DNA of 64,000 nucleotides from an uncultured Rubrobacteraceae bacterium (lineage in GTDB: Bacteria; Actinomycetota; Rubrobacteria; Rubrobacterales; Rubrobacteraceae): NCBI GenBank assembly GCA_902806085.1, contig CADCVH010000001.1:62001-126000 (forward strand), written 5' to 3'. Both the position numbers and the translations under genes were made by a program. Below are positions 39,624 to 47,858 of this stretch, piece after piece. Each line of letters starts with the position of its first letter. The first letter of the stretch is position 1. The notes under the pieces were generated by a model. The model ran no database searches. It was not told the origin of the DNA and saw only the letters and a program-made list of their open reading frames with translations.

Positions 39624-40571
39624 TTATTGGCCCTTAGCTAGCGGCCCTTCTCTTTTCGAACTCGCCGGTTTGCCGCCGATCTCTCCGGTCTCTTCTTCCA
39701 GCGCGGCCCGCAGGTGCAGGGCTACCCACGTCCGGTACGGACGCCATTTCTCGCTTATTTCTCTTAGTTCTTCGACTCCCGGTGTTTCTTCCAGACCGTA
39801 AGCCCTCGCGACGGCGCGTGCCAGGCGCGGCTCTTGCGTCGGCAGGCGGTCCGGTTCGCCGGCGCCGCGGAGCAGGATCAACTCCGCCGAGAAAGGCCCG
39901 ATGCCGGGCAACTCTTGTAGCCGGGACAGGGCCTCTTGGACGGGGAGCGAGCGCAGGAGGTGCGCCTCTATCTTCCCCTCGCCGGCCGCCAGGGCAAGGT
40001 GCCTCAGGCGCTCGACCTTTGTCCCGGACAACCCCGGGAAGCTTTCCAACCCCGCCAGGCATGAGGGACCGGGGAAGGCGTGTTCTGGCCTGCCATCTAC
40101 CGCCACCTTCGACCCCAACTCCTCCGCCATGCGGGCCTTGATCCGGGCCGCCTGCACGATGCGAACGCGGTGGCCGATGATAGCCCAGGCCGCCGCCTCG
40201 TACGGCGAGTGGAAGCACACCGGCCTCAAGCCCGGGTAGCGCCTTTGTAGCTTCCCCACGACCGGATCGCGCCCGGCCACTTCCGGAAAACCGCGCCCGT
40301 CGACGTCGAGGGAGAGTATCCTCGCGACCTGCCGTTCGACGACCCCGACGTCCGCCTCGCCGAAGACCTCCCCGATCACCACCCCGTCTTCTTGGCGCAC
40401 GCCTACCCCGGCGACCCGCTCTTCCCCGGGGCGGCCGTCCGCCACGAAAGCGAGACGGAGCCGGTCGGTGTCGCCACCCTCGTAAGCGGCCGGCGCGAAG
40501 CCTTCGAGGAACCTTACGCTCGATGCGAGCGAGTAGGGCCCCACCGGCTCCGTCTCGAATCGCCTAGCCAT
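39624..40571 (-). CDS. AlkA-like HhH-GPD DNA glycosylase with Glu at the catalytic Asp position
   Basis: The 315-residue protein has an N-terminal beta-rich AlkA domain, then HhH-GPD: SPYEAAAWAIIGHRV and the hairpin LPGIGPFSAELILLRGAG. After it AlkA enzymes have PATDLGL with catalytic Asp; here it is PTQEPRL, so Glu replaces Asp. It should excise alkylated bases if Glu can serve. ATG 40571 overlaps the VOC gene's stop by eight bases, so the two form an operon. Confidence 0.82.
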   Translation of the reverse strand: MARRFETEPVGPYSLASSVRFLEGFAPAAYEGGDTDRLRLAFVADGRPGEERVAGVGVRQEDGVVIGEVFGEADVGVVERQVARILSLDVDGRGFPEVAGRDPVVGKLQRRYPGLRPVCFHSPYEAAAWAIIGHRVRIVQAARIKARMAEELGSKVAVDGRPEHAFPGPSCLAGLESFPGLSGTKVERLRHLALAAGEGKIEAHLLRSLPVQEALSRLQELPGIGPFSAELILLRGAGEPDRLPTQEPRLARAVARAYGLEETPGVEELREISEKWRPYRTWVALHLRAALEEETGEIGGKPASSKREGPLAKGQ

Positions 40572-40938
40572 CGTGTAGCGTCACCGTGTATCCGTCGGGG
40601 TCAACGAACGCGAACGTGCGCCCGAATGGCCCATCGAACGGCCCGCGGGCTATGGGAACGCCCGCCTCCTCTAGCGACTCGTAGAGGGCCTGCGCGTCGT
40701 CGCACCGCATCCACAACGCAACACCCCAGCCGAGCCTCTCGACCGCGTCGAGGTCCACGAGCGGTTTGCGCACCGCGAACGGTACCGGCTCCGTCGCGAA
40801 GACCACCGCGTCAGGCGAAACCCGCGGCATACGCTCCAGCCCCAGGCGCTCCTCGTAGAACCGCGCGCTACGTTCGGGATCCCGCACCTGCAAGGCCACG
40901 AAGTCCGGCCCCAACACCCTCGCCATCTCCGCCTCCAT
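40564..40938 (-). CDS. VOC (glyoxalase/dioxygenase-fold) protein
   Basis: The protein has 124 residues and two beta-alpha-beta-beta-beta modules: FVALQVRDPERSARFYEERLGL and then EEAGVPIARGPFDGPFGRTFAFVDPDGYTVTL. Metal ligands are not all obvious, so it may be a binding protein instead of an enzyme. It shares an operon with the glycosylase. The gap to the divergent MarR gene holds ATTGATAA repeats. Confidence 0.85.
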   Translation of the reverse strand: MEAEMARVLGPDFVALQVRDPERSARFYEERLGLERMPRVSPDAVVFATEPVPFAVRKPLVDLDAVERLGWGVALWMRCDDAQALYESLEEAGVPIARGPFDGPFGRTFAFVDPDGYTVTLHDG

Positions 40939-40953
40939 CGTCTATATTTGTCA

Positions 40954-40985
40954 GGACATTGATAATAATATAAGGATATTGATAA
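40954..40985. promoter_or_regulatory. operator-like direct repeats between VOC and MarR genes
   Basis: GGACATTGATAA (40954-40965) and GGATATTGATAA (40974-40985) are exactly 20 bp apart, two helical turns, in an AT-rich gap. A MarR-family regulator is encoded next door. The second repeat overlaps the TTG at 40979. Confidence 0.6.
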
Positions 40986-41446
40986 ACCACAAGGGGTATT
41001 TCGTGGGATACGGGGAAATTTTTGGGGGCAGGATCGGGTACGAGCTAAAGCGGGCGCAGCACGCTTTGCGGGTCGAGATGGACGGGGCCCTCAGGCGGGT
41101 AGGGTTGACGACGCCGCAGTACGCGGCGCTCGCGGTGCTGGAGGAGGAGTCCGGGTTGTCGGGGGCGACGTTGGCGCGGCGGTGTTTCGTGACGCCGCAG
41201 ACGATGAACGGGATCCTGGTGAACCTGGAGAGCGCCGGGCTTGTGGAGCGAAGGCCGCACCCCGAGCACGGGCGGGTGTTGCAGGCTTACCTCACGGAAG
41301 AGGGGAGGGCGATGGTTTCGCGGGCCCACGCGCCCATCGAGGCCATCCAGGGGCGGATGCTGGCCGGCCTCGGGGAGGACGAGCGGGGCCGGTTTCTTCG
41401 CGCCCTCCGCGGCTGCGCGGACGCGCTGGAGGGCCGGAGGGGGTGA
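40979..41446 (+). CDS. MarR family transcriptional regulator
   Basis: The 155-residue protein has a winged helix: TTPQYAALAVLEEESGLSGATLARRCFVTPQTMNGILVNLESAGLVER, and a wing HPEHGRVLQAYLTEEG. It would be a dimeric repressor. The start may be TTG 40979, inside the repeat, or GTG 41003, which leaves the operator free; the second fits better. Targets are probably itself and the VOC/glycosylase operon. Confidence 0.88.
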   Translation: MINHKGYFVGYGEIFGGRIGYELKRAQHALRVEMDGALRRVGLTTPQYAALAVLEEESGLSGATLARRCFVTPQTMNGILVNLESAGLVERRPHPEHGRVLQAYLTEEGRAMVSRAHAPIEAIQGRMLAGLGEDERGRFLRALRGCADALEGRRG

Positions 41447-41449
41447 TCT

Positions 41450-42577
41450 CTACCGCTCCCCGGGCGGCCTCCAGGACCGGCCCGTGGCCCCCACGTACTC
41501 GGACTGTGGCCGGATGAGGCGGTCTTCGGCCTGCTGTTCGAGGCAGTGGGCCGTCCAGCCGGCGACCCGGCCGACGGCGAAGGTGGGGGTGAAGAGGTCC
41601 GTGGGGAGGCCGAGGCCGTGCAGCAGGAGGGCCGTGTAGAACTCGACGTTGGTCTGGAGGTTGCGGCCGGGCCTGTGCTCTTCGAGGAGGCGCAGCGCGG
41701 TCTTCTCTACTTGCAGCGCCAGGTCGTAGAGGTCCCTGTCCCCGTCCGTGGTGAAGAGGCGCTCCGCGGCGGCGGCCAGGACGTCGGCGCGGGGGTCGCG
41801 GACGCGGTAGATCCTGTGCCCAAAGCCCATGAGCCGCTCGCCGCGCCGGAGTCTCTCGCGCAGGACGGGCTCGGCGTTCTCGGCGGCCCCGATCTCGAAG
41901 ACCACGTCCAGCGCGGGACCCGGCGCCCCGCCGTGCAGCGGTCCCTTGAGCGCCCCGATGGCCCCTACTATGGCGGAGACGGGGTCGGAGCGGGTGGCGA
42001 CGATCACGCGCGCCGCGAAGGTCGAGGCGTTCATGCCGTGGTCGGAAACGGTGTTGAGGTAGGTCTCGAGCGCCCGCACGGAGCCCCCGCCTGGCCTCTC
42101 GTCCCGGAGCATGTACAGGTAGTTGGCGGCGTGGCCCAACCCCGGGTCGGGGGCCACGGGCTCTTCGCCCCGAAGCAGCCGGTGGTAGGCGGCCACTATC
42201 GTCGGGGTGCGCGCGACGAGATCGAGCGCCGGGTCTTCGGGGGCGTCGAGGCTCAACGTGTCCGCAGCCACGCGCAGCGCGTCCATCGCCGGGACCTTCC
42301 GCGCGGCGGCCGTCCTCAGGAGGTCCAGGGTGGCCCCTGGCAACTCCCGGCGCTCCGCGAGCGCCCCCCGGAACGCGGCGAGCTCCTCGGCGTCAGGCAA
42401 CCCGTCGCGCCAGAGGAGGTAGACCATCTCCTCGAACGAGGCGTGGCCCGAGATCTCCTCCACCGAGTAACCCGCCAGCGTCAGCACCCCGGCCCCGCCG
42501 TCGACGCCGCTGATCCTCGTCCGCACCGCGACCACGCCCTCCAACCCCGGCGCGAAAGATGCTCCCGAACTACCCAT
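41450..42577 (-). CDS. citrate synthase family protein
   Basis: The 375-residue protein condenses an acyl-CoA with oxaloacetate. Active-site regions: SDHGMNASTFAAR, KGPLHGGAPG (His), GFGHRIYRVRDPRA (His) and NVEFYTALLL. It may be citrate or 2-methylcitrate synthase. ATG 42577 is used because GGAGGTATCGGG precedes it. It ends four bases from the convergent MarR gene and is divergent from the HTH-fused paralogue. Confidence 0.92.
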   Translation of the reverse strand: MGSSGASFAPGLEGVVAVRTRISGVDGGAGVLTLAGYSVEEISGHASFEEMVYLLWRDGLPDAEELAAFRGALAERRELPGATLDLLRTAAARKVPAMDALRVAADTLSLDAPEDPALDLVARTPTIVAAYHRLLRGEEPVAPDPGLGHAANYLYMLRDERPGGGSVRALETYLNTVSDHGMNASTFAARVIVATRSDPVSAIVGAIGALKGPLHGGAPGPALDVVFEIGAAENAEPVLRERLRRGERLMGFGHRIYRVRDPRADVLAAAAERLFTTDGDRDLYDLALQVEKTALRLLEEHRPGRNLQTNVEFYTALLLHGLGLPTDLFTPTFAVGRVAGWTAHCLEQQAEDRLIRPQSEYVGATGRSWRPPGER

Positions 42578-42663
42578 CCCGATACCTCCGATCCCGTACA
42601 AACCCGCCCAACCGGAGCCTCCGCGCTCCCGTGCCCAGCATCCTAGCCCCTCGCAGTTTAGCT

Positions 42664-42691
42664 ATCAACATTGATCCATAAATCAATATAT
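42664..42691. promoter_or_regulatory. operator-like half-sites between the divergent citrate synthases
   Basis: ATCAA, ATTGAT and ATCAAT alternate (42665-42669, 42670-42675, 42682-42687), giving overlapping inverted repeats in an AT-rich island. The ATTGAT element is the one seen at 40954-40985. Confidence 0.55.
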
Positions 42692-42732
42692 TGTAGGGTG
42701 TCGGTGTTGCTGGCGGATCGGGTGGGAGGGTG

Positions 42733-43935
42733 ATGGGGGAGGGGCGTTATATGACGGCGGGGGAGGCGGCCGGGGAGTTGGGGGTGAGTTTGCCGACGTT
42801 GTACGCCTACGTGAGCCGGGGGATGGTCCGGTCGGAGGCGGCGGAGGGGGGGCGGCGCAGCCGGCGGTACAGGGCCGAGGACGTGCGGGCCCTCCTCGAG
42901 CGCAAGGAGGGCAGGCGGGACCCCCGGCGGGCGGCGGAGGGGGCTCTACGCTGGGGGACGCCGGTGCTGGAGTCCGGCATCACGCTCGTCGACGGGGGGC
43001 GGTTGTTTTACCGGGGGCGCGACGTGGAGGAGTTGGCGGCCGGGAGCAGCATCGAGGAGGTGGCGGTCCTGATCTGGGCGGGGGATCCCGGGGACGCTGG
43101 GGCGATCTTCGCCCGCCCGGAAGCGCCGTCCCGGCGGGCGCGGGGGACGATGGCGACCCTGAAGGGGCTTCCGCCGGTCGAGGCCTTCCAGGCGCTGTTG
43201 CCGGTGGCGGCCGCCGAGGACCCGGCCGGGTACGACCTGCGGCCCGCGGCCGTCGCGCGCACGGGCGCGAAGATCCTGGGCCTCATGGCGGGCGCGGTCG
43301 GCGGCGGGGGGACCGGGCGTGCGGCGGAGACGCTCGCGCGTGGCTGGTGTCAGGGCGAACCGGACGCGGCGGGGCTGATAGACGCCGCGCTCGTCTACTG
43401 CGCGGACCACGAGTTGCCCGTATCGACCTTCGCGGCCCGGTGCGTCGCCTCGGCGCGTGCAACCCCGTATGCCGCCGTGCAGGCGGGCCTCGCGGCGCTC
43501 GGCGGCGTCAAGCACGGGGGGCAGGTGGAGCTCGTCGAGGCCTTTCTTCAAGAGGTTGGAGCGGTGGGGGACGCGCGGGCGGTCGTGGCCGGACGGCTCA
43601 GGCGCGGGGACGTCGTACCGGGGTTCGGGCACCGGCTCTACCCCGAAGGAGACCCGCGCGGGGCGGGCCTGCTGCGGGCTACCGCCGGATCTTACCCGCG
43701 GAGCCCCGCCGTTGCGCTGGCCGAAGCCGCCTGCGAAGCGGTGCTCGAACTCACGGGGGAGAGGCCAACCGTGGACCTGGCGCTCGCGACCGTAGGGCGG
43801 ACTTTGGGCCTGCCGCCCGGCGGCGCCGTCGCCCTCTTCGCGGTCGGCAGGACCGTCGGTTGGATCGGGCACGCCATCGAGCAATACGCCAGCGACGACC
43901 TGGTGCGCCCGAGGGCCCGTTACGTGGGACGCTAG
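42733..43935 (+). CDS. citrate synthase with N-terminal MerR-like DNA-binding domain
   Basis: The protein has 400 residues. About 1-60 is a MerR/excisionase helix-turn-helix: MTAGEAAGELGVSLPTLYAYV and RRYRAEDVRALLE. The rest is a citrate synthase: PVSTFAARCVASARA, GGVKHGGQVE (His), GFGHRLYPEGDPRG (His). Such fusions are known in several phyla but not well studied. It lies divergent to a plain citrate synthase with an operator-like gap between, so it may both sense a substrate and regulate. ATG 42733 follows GGTGGGAGGG. Confidence 0.88.
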   Translation: MGEGRYMTAGEAAGELGVSLPTLYAYVSRGMVRSEAAEGGRRSRRYRAEDVRALLERKEGRRDPRRAAEGALRWGTPVLESGITLVDGGRLFYRGRDVEELAAGSSIEEVAVLIWAGDPGDAGAIFARPEAPSRRARGTMATLKGLPPVEAFQALLPVAAAEDPAGYDLRPAAVARTGAKILGLMAGAVGGGGTGRAAETLARGWCQGEPDAAGLIDAALVYCADHELPVSTFAARCVASARATPYAAVQAGLAALGGVKHGGQVELVEAFLQEVGAVGDARAVVAGRLRRGDVVPGFGHRLYPEGDPRGAGLLRATAGSYPRSPAVALAEAACEAVLELTGERPTVDLALATVGRTLGLPPGGAVALFAVGRTVGWIGHAIEQYASDDLVRPRARYVGR

Positions 43936-43967
43936 CACGTGCTGAAAGCCGGCGCAGCCGGCGTGCT
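43934..43967. repeat. extragenic palindrome between convergent genes
   Basis: AGCACG (43934-43939) and CGTGCT (43962-43967) flank GCCGGC, GCA, GCCGGC. It belongs to the same family as 21518, 49441 and 61146. Confidence 0.6.
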
Positions 43968-44739
43968 ACGCGGGTATCTCGAAGACGCCTAGGCCGTTGA
44001 GGATGATGAGCGAGGTGGCGAAGGAGTTGAACGTCGCGTGGGCCACGAAGGAGGGGAGGAGGCTTCCGGTGCGTTGGAAGAGGGCGCACAGGGCGATGGC
44101 GAGGAGGAAGATGGCGGGCAGTAGGACCGGCTCCAGGTGCAGGAGGGCGAAGAACACGGAGGAGACGAGGGCGGAGAGGACGAAAGAAGCCTTGCTTGTG
44201 GTCCTTGCGGGGTTCTCGCTTCCGACGGTGCGGGAGGAGATCAGGGCCCCGAGCCGGTTGAGGCCGTTGAAGATCGCGCCCCGGAAGACGAGCTCCTCGA
44301 CGGCCGGACCGAAGAGGACGACGACGAGGACGATGGTGGGTATCGCCGTCGCCGGGTTGCTCTCCACCCAGCCGACGAGGCCGCGCATGAACGGTTGTTG
44401 GACGGTGGACTCCGTCGAATAACCGAGACGGTCCAGGACGAAGACGCTGATGGGGTTGACGATCACGCTCATGACGACGGCCGCGACGCCGAGGACTGCC
44501 CCGAGACCGATGCCCGCGAGCAGGCCGCCTCTGGGCCGCCTGAAACCGAGCGGCGCGAGGGAGAAGCTCGCCTTCCGGCCGAAGGCCCGGGCCACAACGA
44601 CCCCGAGCCAGAACACGCAGATCACGAGCGCCGAGATCAGGGCGTTCGTCAGCACGACGGAGAGCAGCGTTCCCTGCGGGTCGTTAACGGTGTCCGCCTT
44701 CCAGGTAGACCTCGTCCGCCGCCCAGCCGCCGGGGGCAT
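43966..44739 (-). CDS. CPBP family intramembrane metalloprotease (CAAX-like)
   Basis: The 257-residue protein has about seven membrane helices with the CPBP motifs EELVFRG (EExxxR), FALLHLEP and the HATFN motif. These give the Glu and His residues of the intramembrane active site. Family members process prenylated proteins or serve in immunity to bacteriocins. The start is uncertain: ATG 44739 overlaps the Nudix gene by 56 bases; an internal GTG some 27 codons later is an alternative. Confidence 0.87.
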   Translation of the reverse strand: MPPAAGRRTRSTWKADTVNDPQGTLLSVVLTNALISALVICVFWLGVVVARAFGRKASFSLAPLGFRRPRGGLLAGIGLGAVLGVAAVVMSVIVNPISVFVLDRLGYSTESTVQQPFMRGLVGWVESNPATAIPTIVLVVVLFGPAVEELVFRGAIFNGLNRLGALISSRTVGSENPARTTSKASFVLSALVSSVFFALLHLEPVLLPAIFLLAIALCALFQRTGSLLPSFVAHATFNSFATSLIILNGLGVFEIPA

Positions 44740-45175
44740 CCTTCAGCAACCGTTCCTTGAGGGGGGCCGGAAGGAGCCCGATCTCCTCCAGTTCCTCGAC
44801 GCCGACCCAGCGCAGCTCGCGCAGGGTCGGCTCCGCGCCGGGCGCCACCTCCGGGTCGCTTCCGAGGGCGGCCTCGGATCCTTCGTCCACGGCCATCCGG
44901 GCGGTCACGTCCACCGTGTGCCTGCCTTCGCGCAGGAACTCGCCCACGTAGAGGAGGCCGGAGAAGTGGGCGTTTAGGCCGGTCTCCTCGGCCACCTCGC
45001 GTTCGGCGCACTCGGGGATGGTCTCTCCCGGCTCCAGCCTGCCGCCCGGCAGGACCCAGTACGGGTCCCGACCCGGCTTCTGGTGCCGGACGAGCAGGAG
45101 GCGGCCTTCGCGCTCCACCACCGCGGCGACGCGCACCCCGAAATCCATCCCGGACGATGACCTGTGCTTGCCCAT
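44684..45175 (-). CDS. Nudix hydrolase
   Basis: The 163-residue protein has a Nudix box GGRLEPGETIPECAEREVAEETGL in full (GX5EX7REUXEEXGU pattern). It hydrolyses a nucleoside diphosphate-X; the substrate is unknown. A TATACT box (45184-45189) ends eight bases before ATG 45175, so it is leaderless. The downstream protease gene overlaps its end. Confidence 0.92.
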   Translation of the reverse strand: MGKHRSSSGMDFGVRVAAVVEREGRLLLVRHQKPGRDPYWVLPGGRLEPGETIPECAEREVAEETGLNAHFSGLLYVGEFLREGRHTVDVTARMAVDEGSEAALGSDPEVAPGAEPTLRELRWVGVEELEEIGLLPAPLKERLLKDAPGGWAADEVYLEGGHR

Positions 45176-45208
45176 GCCGCGAGAGTATAACCGCGCGGTT
45201 CGAAGGGG

Positions 45209-46568
45209 CTACGTCGCGCGGGCCGGCTCCTCTTCGGGTTCGAGCGGCCGGTCCAGGCGAGAGACCTGCGCCTCCAGCTCGTCGCAGGCCCACAGGACGA
45301 GGCCGAGCCCGTCCTCTTGGGAGATGGGGCCGTCTCCTGGGGCGTGGGTCTCGAGGATCTCCCTCTCCGTGGTCGGGTAGACGCCTTCGTGCATCCGACG
45401 GTCCCTCAAACCTTCGAGGCGCGCCCCTGGGTTTTCGACGATCTCCAGCACGGAGTCCAGGTAGGCCGTCATGGTTGGGTCTTCGGCGTTCCCGGCGACC
45501 GCCGCGTGGAACAGGTCGCCGCTGAGGCGATCGAAGGTGGGCACGAGGAGCCTGTCGCCGGAGACGCGGAAGGTGGAGGTTTCCCCGTCCGGGGTTACGG
45601 TCAGGCCGTCCTCCCGGACCCTGGCGACGGCGGCTAGCACCAGCTCGAAGGCGGCGAAGGTTATGCCGGGCAGGTTGCTGTCCAGGCCGCGGAGCTCCAG
45701 GGTGCCCCGGCGGTTGAGCCTCACCGGGTTCCAGGCGGGCCTCAGCAGGTCGCCGCCGGACCCCACGAAGAGGCCGAGGTCTACGCCGGCCTCCCTCATG
45801 GCGGAGAGCCAGGCCCTGTAGCGGTCGAACTGCTGGCGGACGAGTTGTTCGGGGCCGCCGGCGTAGGGGCGCAGGGCGCCGACTTCCGGAAGGTGCCTGT
45901 AGACGCCGTCCCAGCCGAAGGCCTCGTTGCCCCTGTAGCGGGCGGTTCGGGGGGAGAGGCCCGTGGCCCGGCCCTCGTAGAACGGGCAGGAGCGGGACAG
46001 GAAGATCAGGGCCGGGTCGAGCGCCGTGGCCAGGTTGTGGAGGTCGAGGAGCTCCTTGCGGGCCCCGTCCGAAGCACCGGGGGACAGCCCTTGTTCGGTG
46101 TCTACCGTGCCGGCGGGGAGCTCGATGTGCAGGTGGGTTCCGGCGCACCGGCCGGCGTCCATGAACCTCTCTGGGCCGACGGTGAGGACCTGGACCCGGT
46201 AGTCCGGATCTTCCCGGACGGCGGGCTCCAGCGGCAGCGGGTAGGTGCCCAAAGGGTAGAGCCTGAGCCCGATCTCGCCCGTCGAGCGGAGGGCCAGGCG
46301 CACGTTGTTCGCGTACTCGCGCTCCAGGTCCGCAAGCGAGCGCACCGGGGGCGTGTTGACCTCGACCACGCCCTTTACCCACTCCGCCTCCAGGCGGGCC
46401 GCCCCGCCGTCGCTCTCCGCCTGCTCCCTGCAGCGCTCCAGGAACTCGTCGGCCCGCACCGAAGGCTCGCCGGATTCCTCGACCAGGAAAAACTCCTGCT
46501 TCCAGGCCGATACAGCGGTCCAACGGCCGGTTTCTCCCGTCCATATTGCCCCGTGAGAAGTGCGTCAT
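45209..46568 (-). pseudogene. GCS2-type carboxylate-amine ligase with a one-base frameshift near its N-terminus
   Basis: The frame from 46459 to 45209 (416 residues) carries a glutamate-cysteine ligase-like (YbdK/EgtA class) core: EVNTPPVRSL, GTHLHIELP, NEAFGWDGVYRHLPE and ELRGLDSNLPG. The conserved N-terminal strand is split: RCIGLEA in one frame, EFFLVEESGEP in the next. Removing one G at about 46495 joins them as GLEAEFFLV. From ATG 46568, behind GGAAAGGAGG, the span is 1360 bases, one too many for a whole reading frame. It may be a sequencing error or a real lesion. Confidence 0.75.
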
Positions 46569-46732
46569 GTACCTCCTTTCCACGGGGAACTCTAACCCAG
46601 GGTCGGCCCCGCGTCGTTGGCCGGCAGGAGAAAAGCGGGGGCGGCCGTGCCCCGGGGCTTGCGTCGGGCTGTAACCTTCGGGGTGTTTGTGGAGGCGGAA
46701 GGTGGCGTGGGACGCGCCGGGAGGAGGCCGGT

Positions 46733-47104
46733 TTGGGGAACCAGGAAGAGGCGCCGGGGCGCGACACCGAGATCCGGGAGCACCTGGCGAACGAGCGGAC
46801 GTTGCTCTCGTGGGTGAGGACGGGGGTCGGCCTGATCTCGATAGGCCTCGTCGTCGAGCGGGCGGGTGCTTTGGCGACCACGGCCGGCGTGAAAGTGGGC
46901 TCCACCAACGCCTCCGAGCTCTTCGGCCTCGCGCTCGCCGTGCTCGGCGTCCTCACCCTCGTCATAGGGACGGTGCAGTTCCTGCGCACCCGGCGCAGGA
47001 TCTCCGCCGGGGTCTTCGTCCCGTCGGCGGCGGCCTACCTGGTCATCGTCGCCGGCAGCCTCGCCCTCGCCGGCGCGTTTATCGTCTACGTGCTCTTCAC
47101 TTGA
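46733..47104 (+). CDS. DUF202 (YidH) family membrane protein
   Basis: The 123-residue protein has a soluble start, then REHLANERTLLSWVRTGVGL, the DUF202 hallmark, followed by three membrane helices (the second GLALAVLGVLTLVIG, the third YLVIVAGSLALAGAFIVYV). Function is unknown. TTG 46733 is chosen for GGGAGGAGG just upstream; the longer open frame before it is the antisense of the ligase gene. Confidence 0.88.
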   Translation: MGNQEEAPGRDTEIREHLANERTLLSWVRTGVGLISIGLVVERAGALATTAGVKVGSTNASELFGLALAVLGVLTLVIGTVQFLRTRRRISAGVFVPSAAAYLVIVAGSLALAGAFIVYVLFT

Positions 47105-47154
47105 GATCCCGGCAGAGGCCCGGTTCGGCCGTCAGAGAAGCGGGTTCCTTGCGC

Positions 47155-47189
47155 GTAGCGCGGCGCGCGTGCGCGGCCTGCCGCGCTAC
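47155..47189. repeat. extragenic inverted repeat overlapping the moaE stop
   Basis: GTAGCGCGGC (47155-47164) and GCCGCGCTAC (47180-47189) form a perfect stem between the convergent DUF202 and moaE genes. It may end both transcripts. Confidence 0.6.
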
Positions 47190-47614
47190 GCCTGCCTCGT
47201 CCCGACCTGGCTGCCGACCCAGACGTAACCGTCGGACCAGACCTCGCGCTTCCAGATCGGCACGATCTCCTTGATCCGCTCTATCGCGTACCGGCTGGCC
47301 TCGAAGGCCGGGCCCCGCCTCGGCGAGGCGACCACGATGGCGACGCTCGCCTCTGCGGGGTCCACGCGCCCGACCCTGTGCACGATCGAGACGTGCCCGA
47401 CGTCCCAACGCGACCGAATCTCCGCCCCGATCTCCTCCAGCTTCCGGTCCGCCATCGGCCTGTAGGCCTCGTACTCCAGGTACTCGACGGAGTTTCCCCC
47501 CGACTCGTCCACCCGCGTCGTCCCGACGAAGGTGCAGACCGCGCCGCAGTCCGGCCTGCTGGCGGCCCCGATCATCGCCCCCACGTCTATCTTCTCTTCG
47601 ACGATCCCGAACAC
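47186..47614 (-). CDS. moaE: molybdopterin synthase catalytic subunit
   Basis: The 142-residue protein adds dithiolene sulfur to precursor Z together with MoaD. Motifs: CGAVCTFVGTTR, YLEYEAYRPMAD, VSIVHRVGRVDPAEASVAI and SRYAIERIKEIVPIWKRE with the catalytic Lys. GTG 47614 is one base after the moaD stop; an upstream extension would overlap moaD without homology. Confidence 0.94.
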   Translation of the reverse strand: MFGIVEEKIDVGAMIGAASRPDCGAVCTFVGTTRVDESGGNSVEYLEYEAYRPMADRKLEEIGAEIRSRWDVGHVSIVHRVGRVDPAEASVAIVVASPRRGPAFEASRYAIERIKEIVPIWKREVWSDGYVWVGSQVGTRQA

Positions 47615-47615
47615 G

Positions 47616-47858
47616 CTAACCGCCCGAGACGGGCGGGAGCACGGCCACCTCGTCGCCCGGACCAACGCGCCCGTCCATCCTCGCGTACTCGCCGTTGACG
47701 GCGAAGGCCAGGGTGTCGCGCATGGGGCAGAGCCCCGGGTACCTGTCGGTGAGCAGCGGCCAGATTTCGGCCAGGGTGGAGTCTTCTTCCACTTCCAGCC
47801 GGACCTTGCGCGTGCCGGCCCGGTCGGCCGCCGCGCCGAAGAGCAGGACTTCGATCAC
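47616..47858 (-). CDS. moaD: molybdopterin synthase sulfur-carrier subunit
   Basis: This 80-residue beta-grasp protein ends VSGG; the terminal Gly-Gly is thiocarboxylated. MIEVLLFGAAADRAG and LAFAVNGEY are typical. It is between the lipid kinase (4-base overlap at its start) and moaE. Other moa genes are outside the window. Confidence 0.94.
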   Translation of the reverse strand: MIEVLLFGAAADRAGTRKVRLEVEEDSTLAEIWPLLTDRYPGLCPMRDTLAFAVNGEYARMDGRVGPGDEVAVLPPVSGG

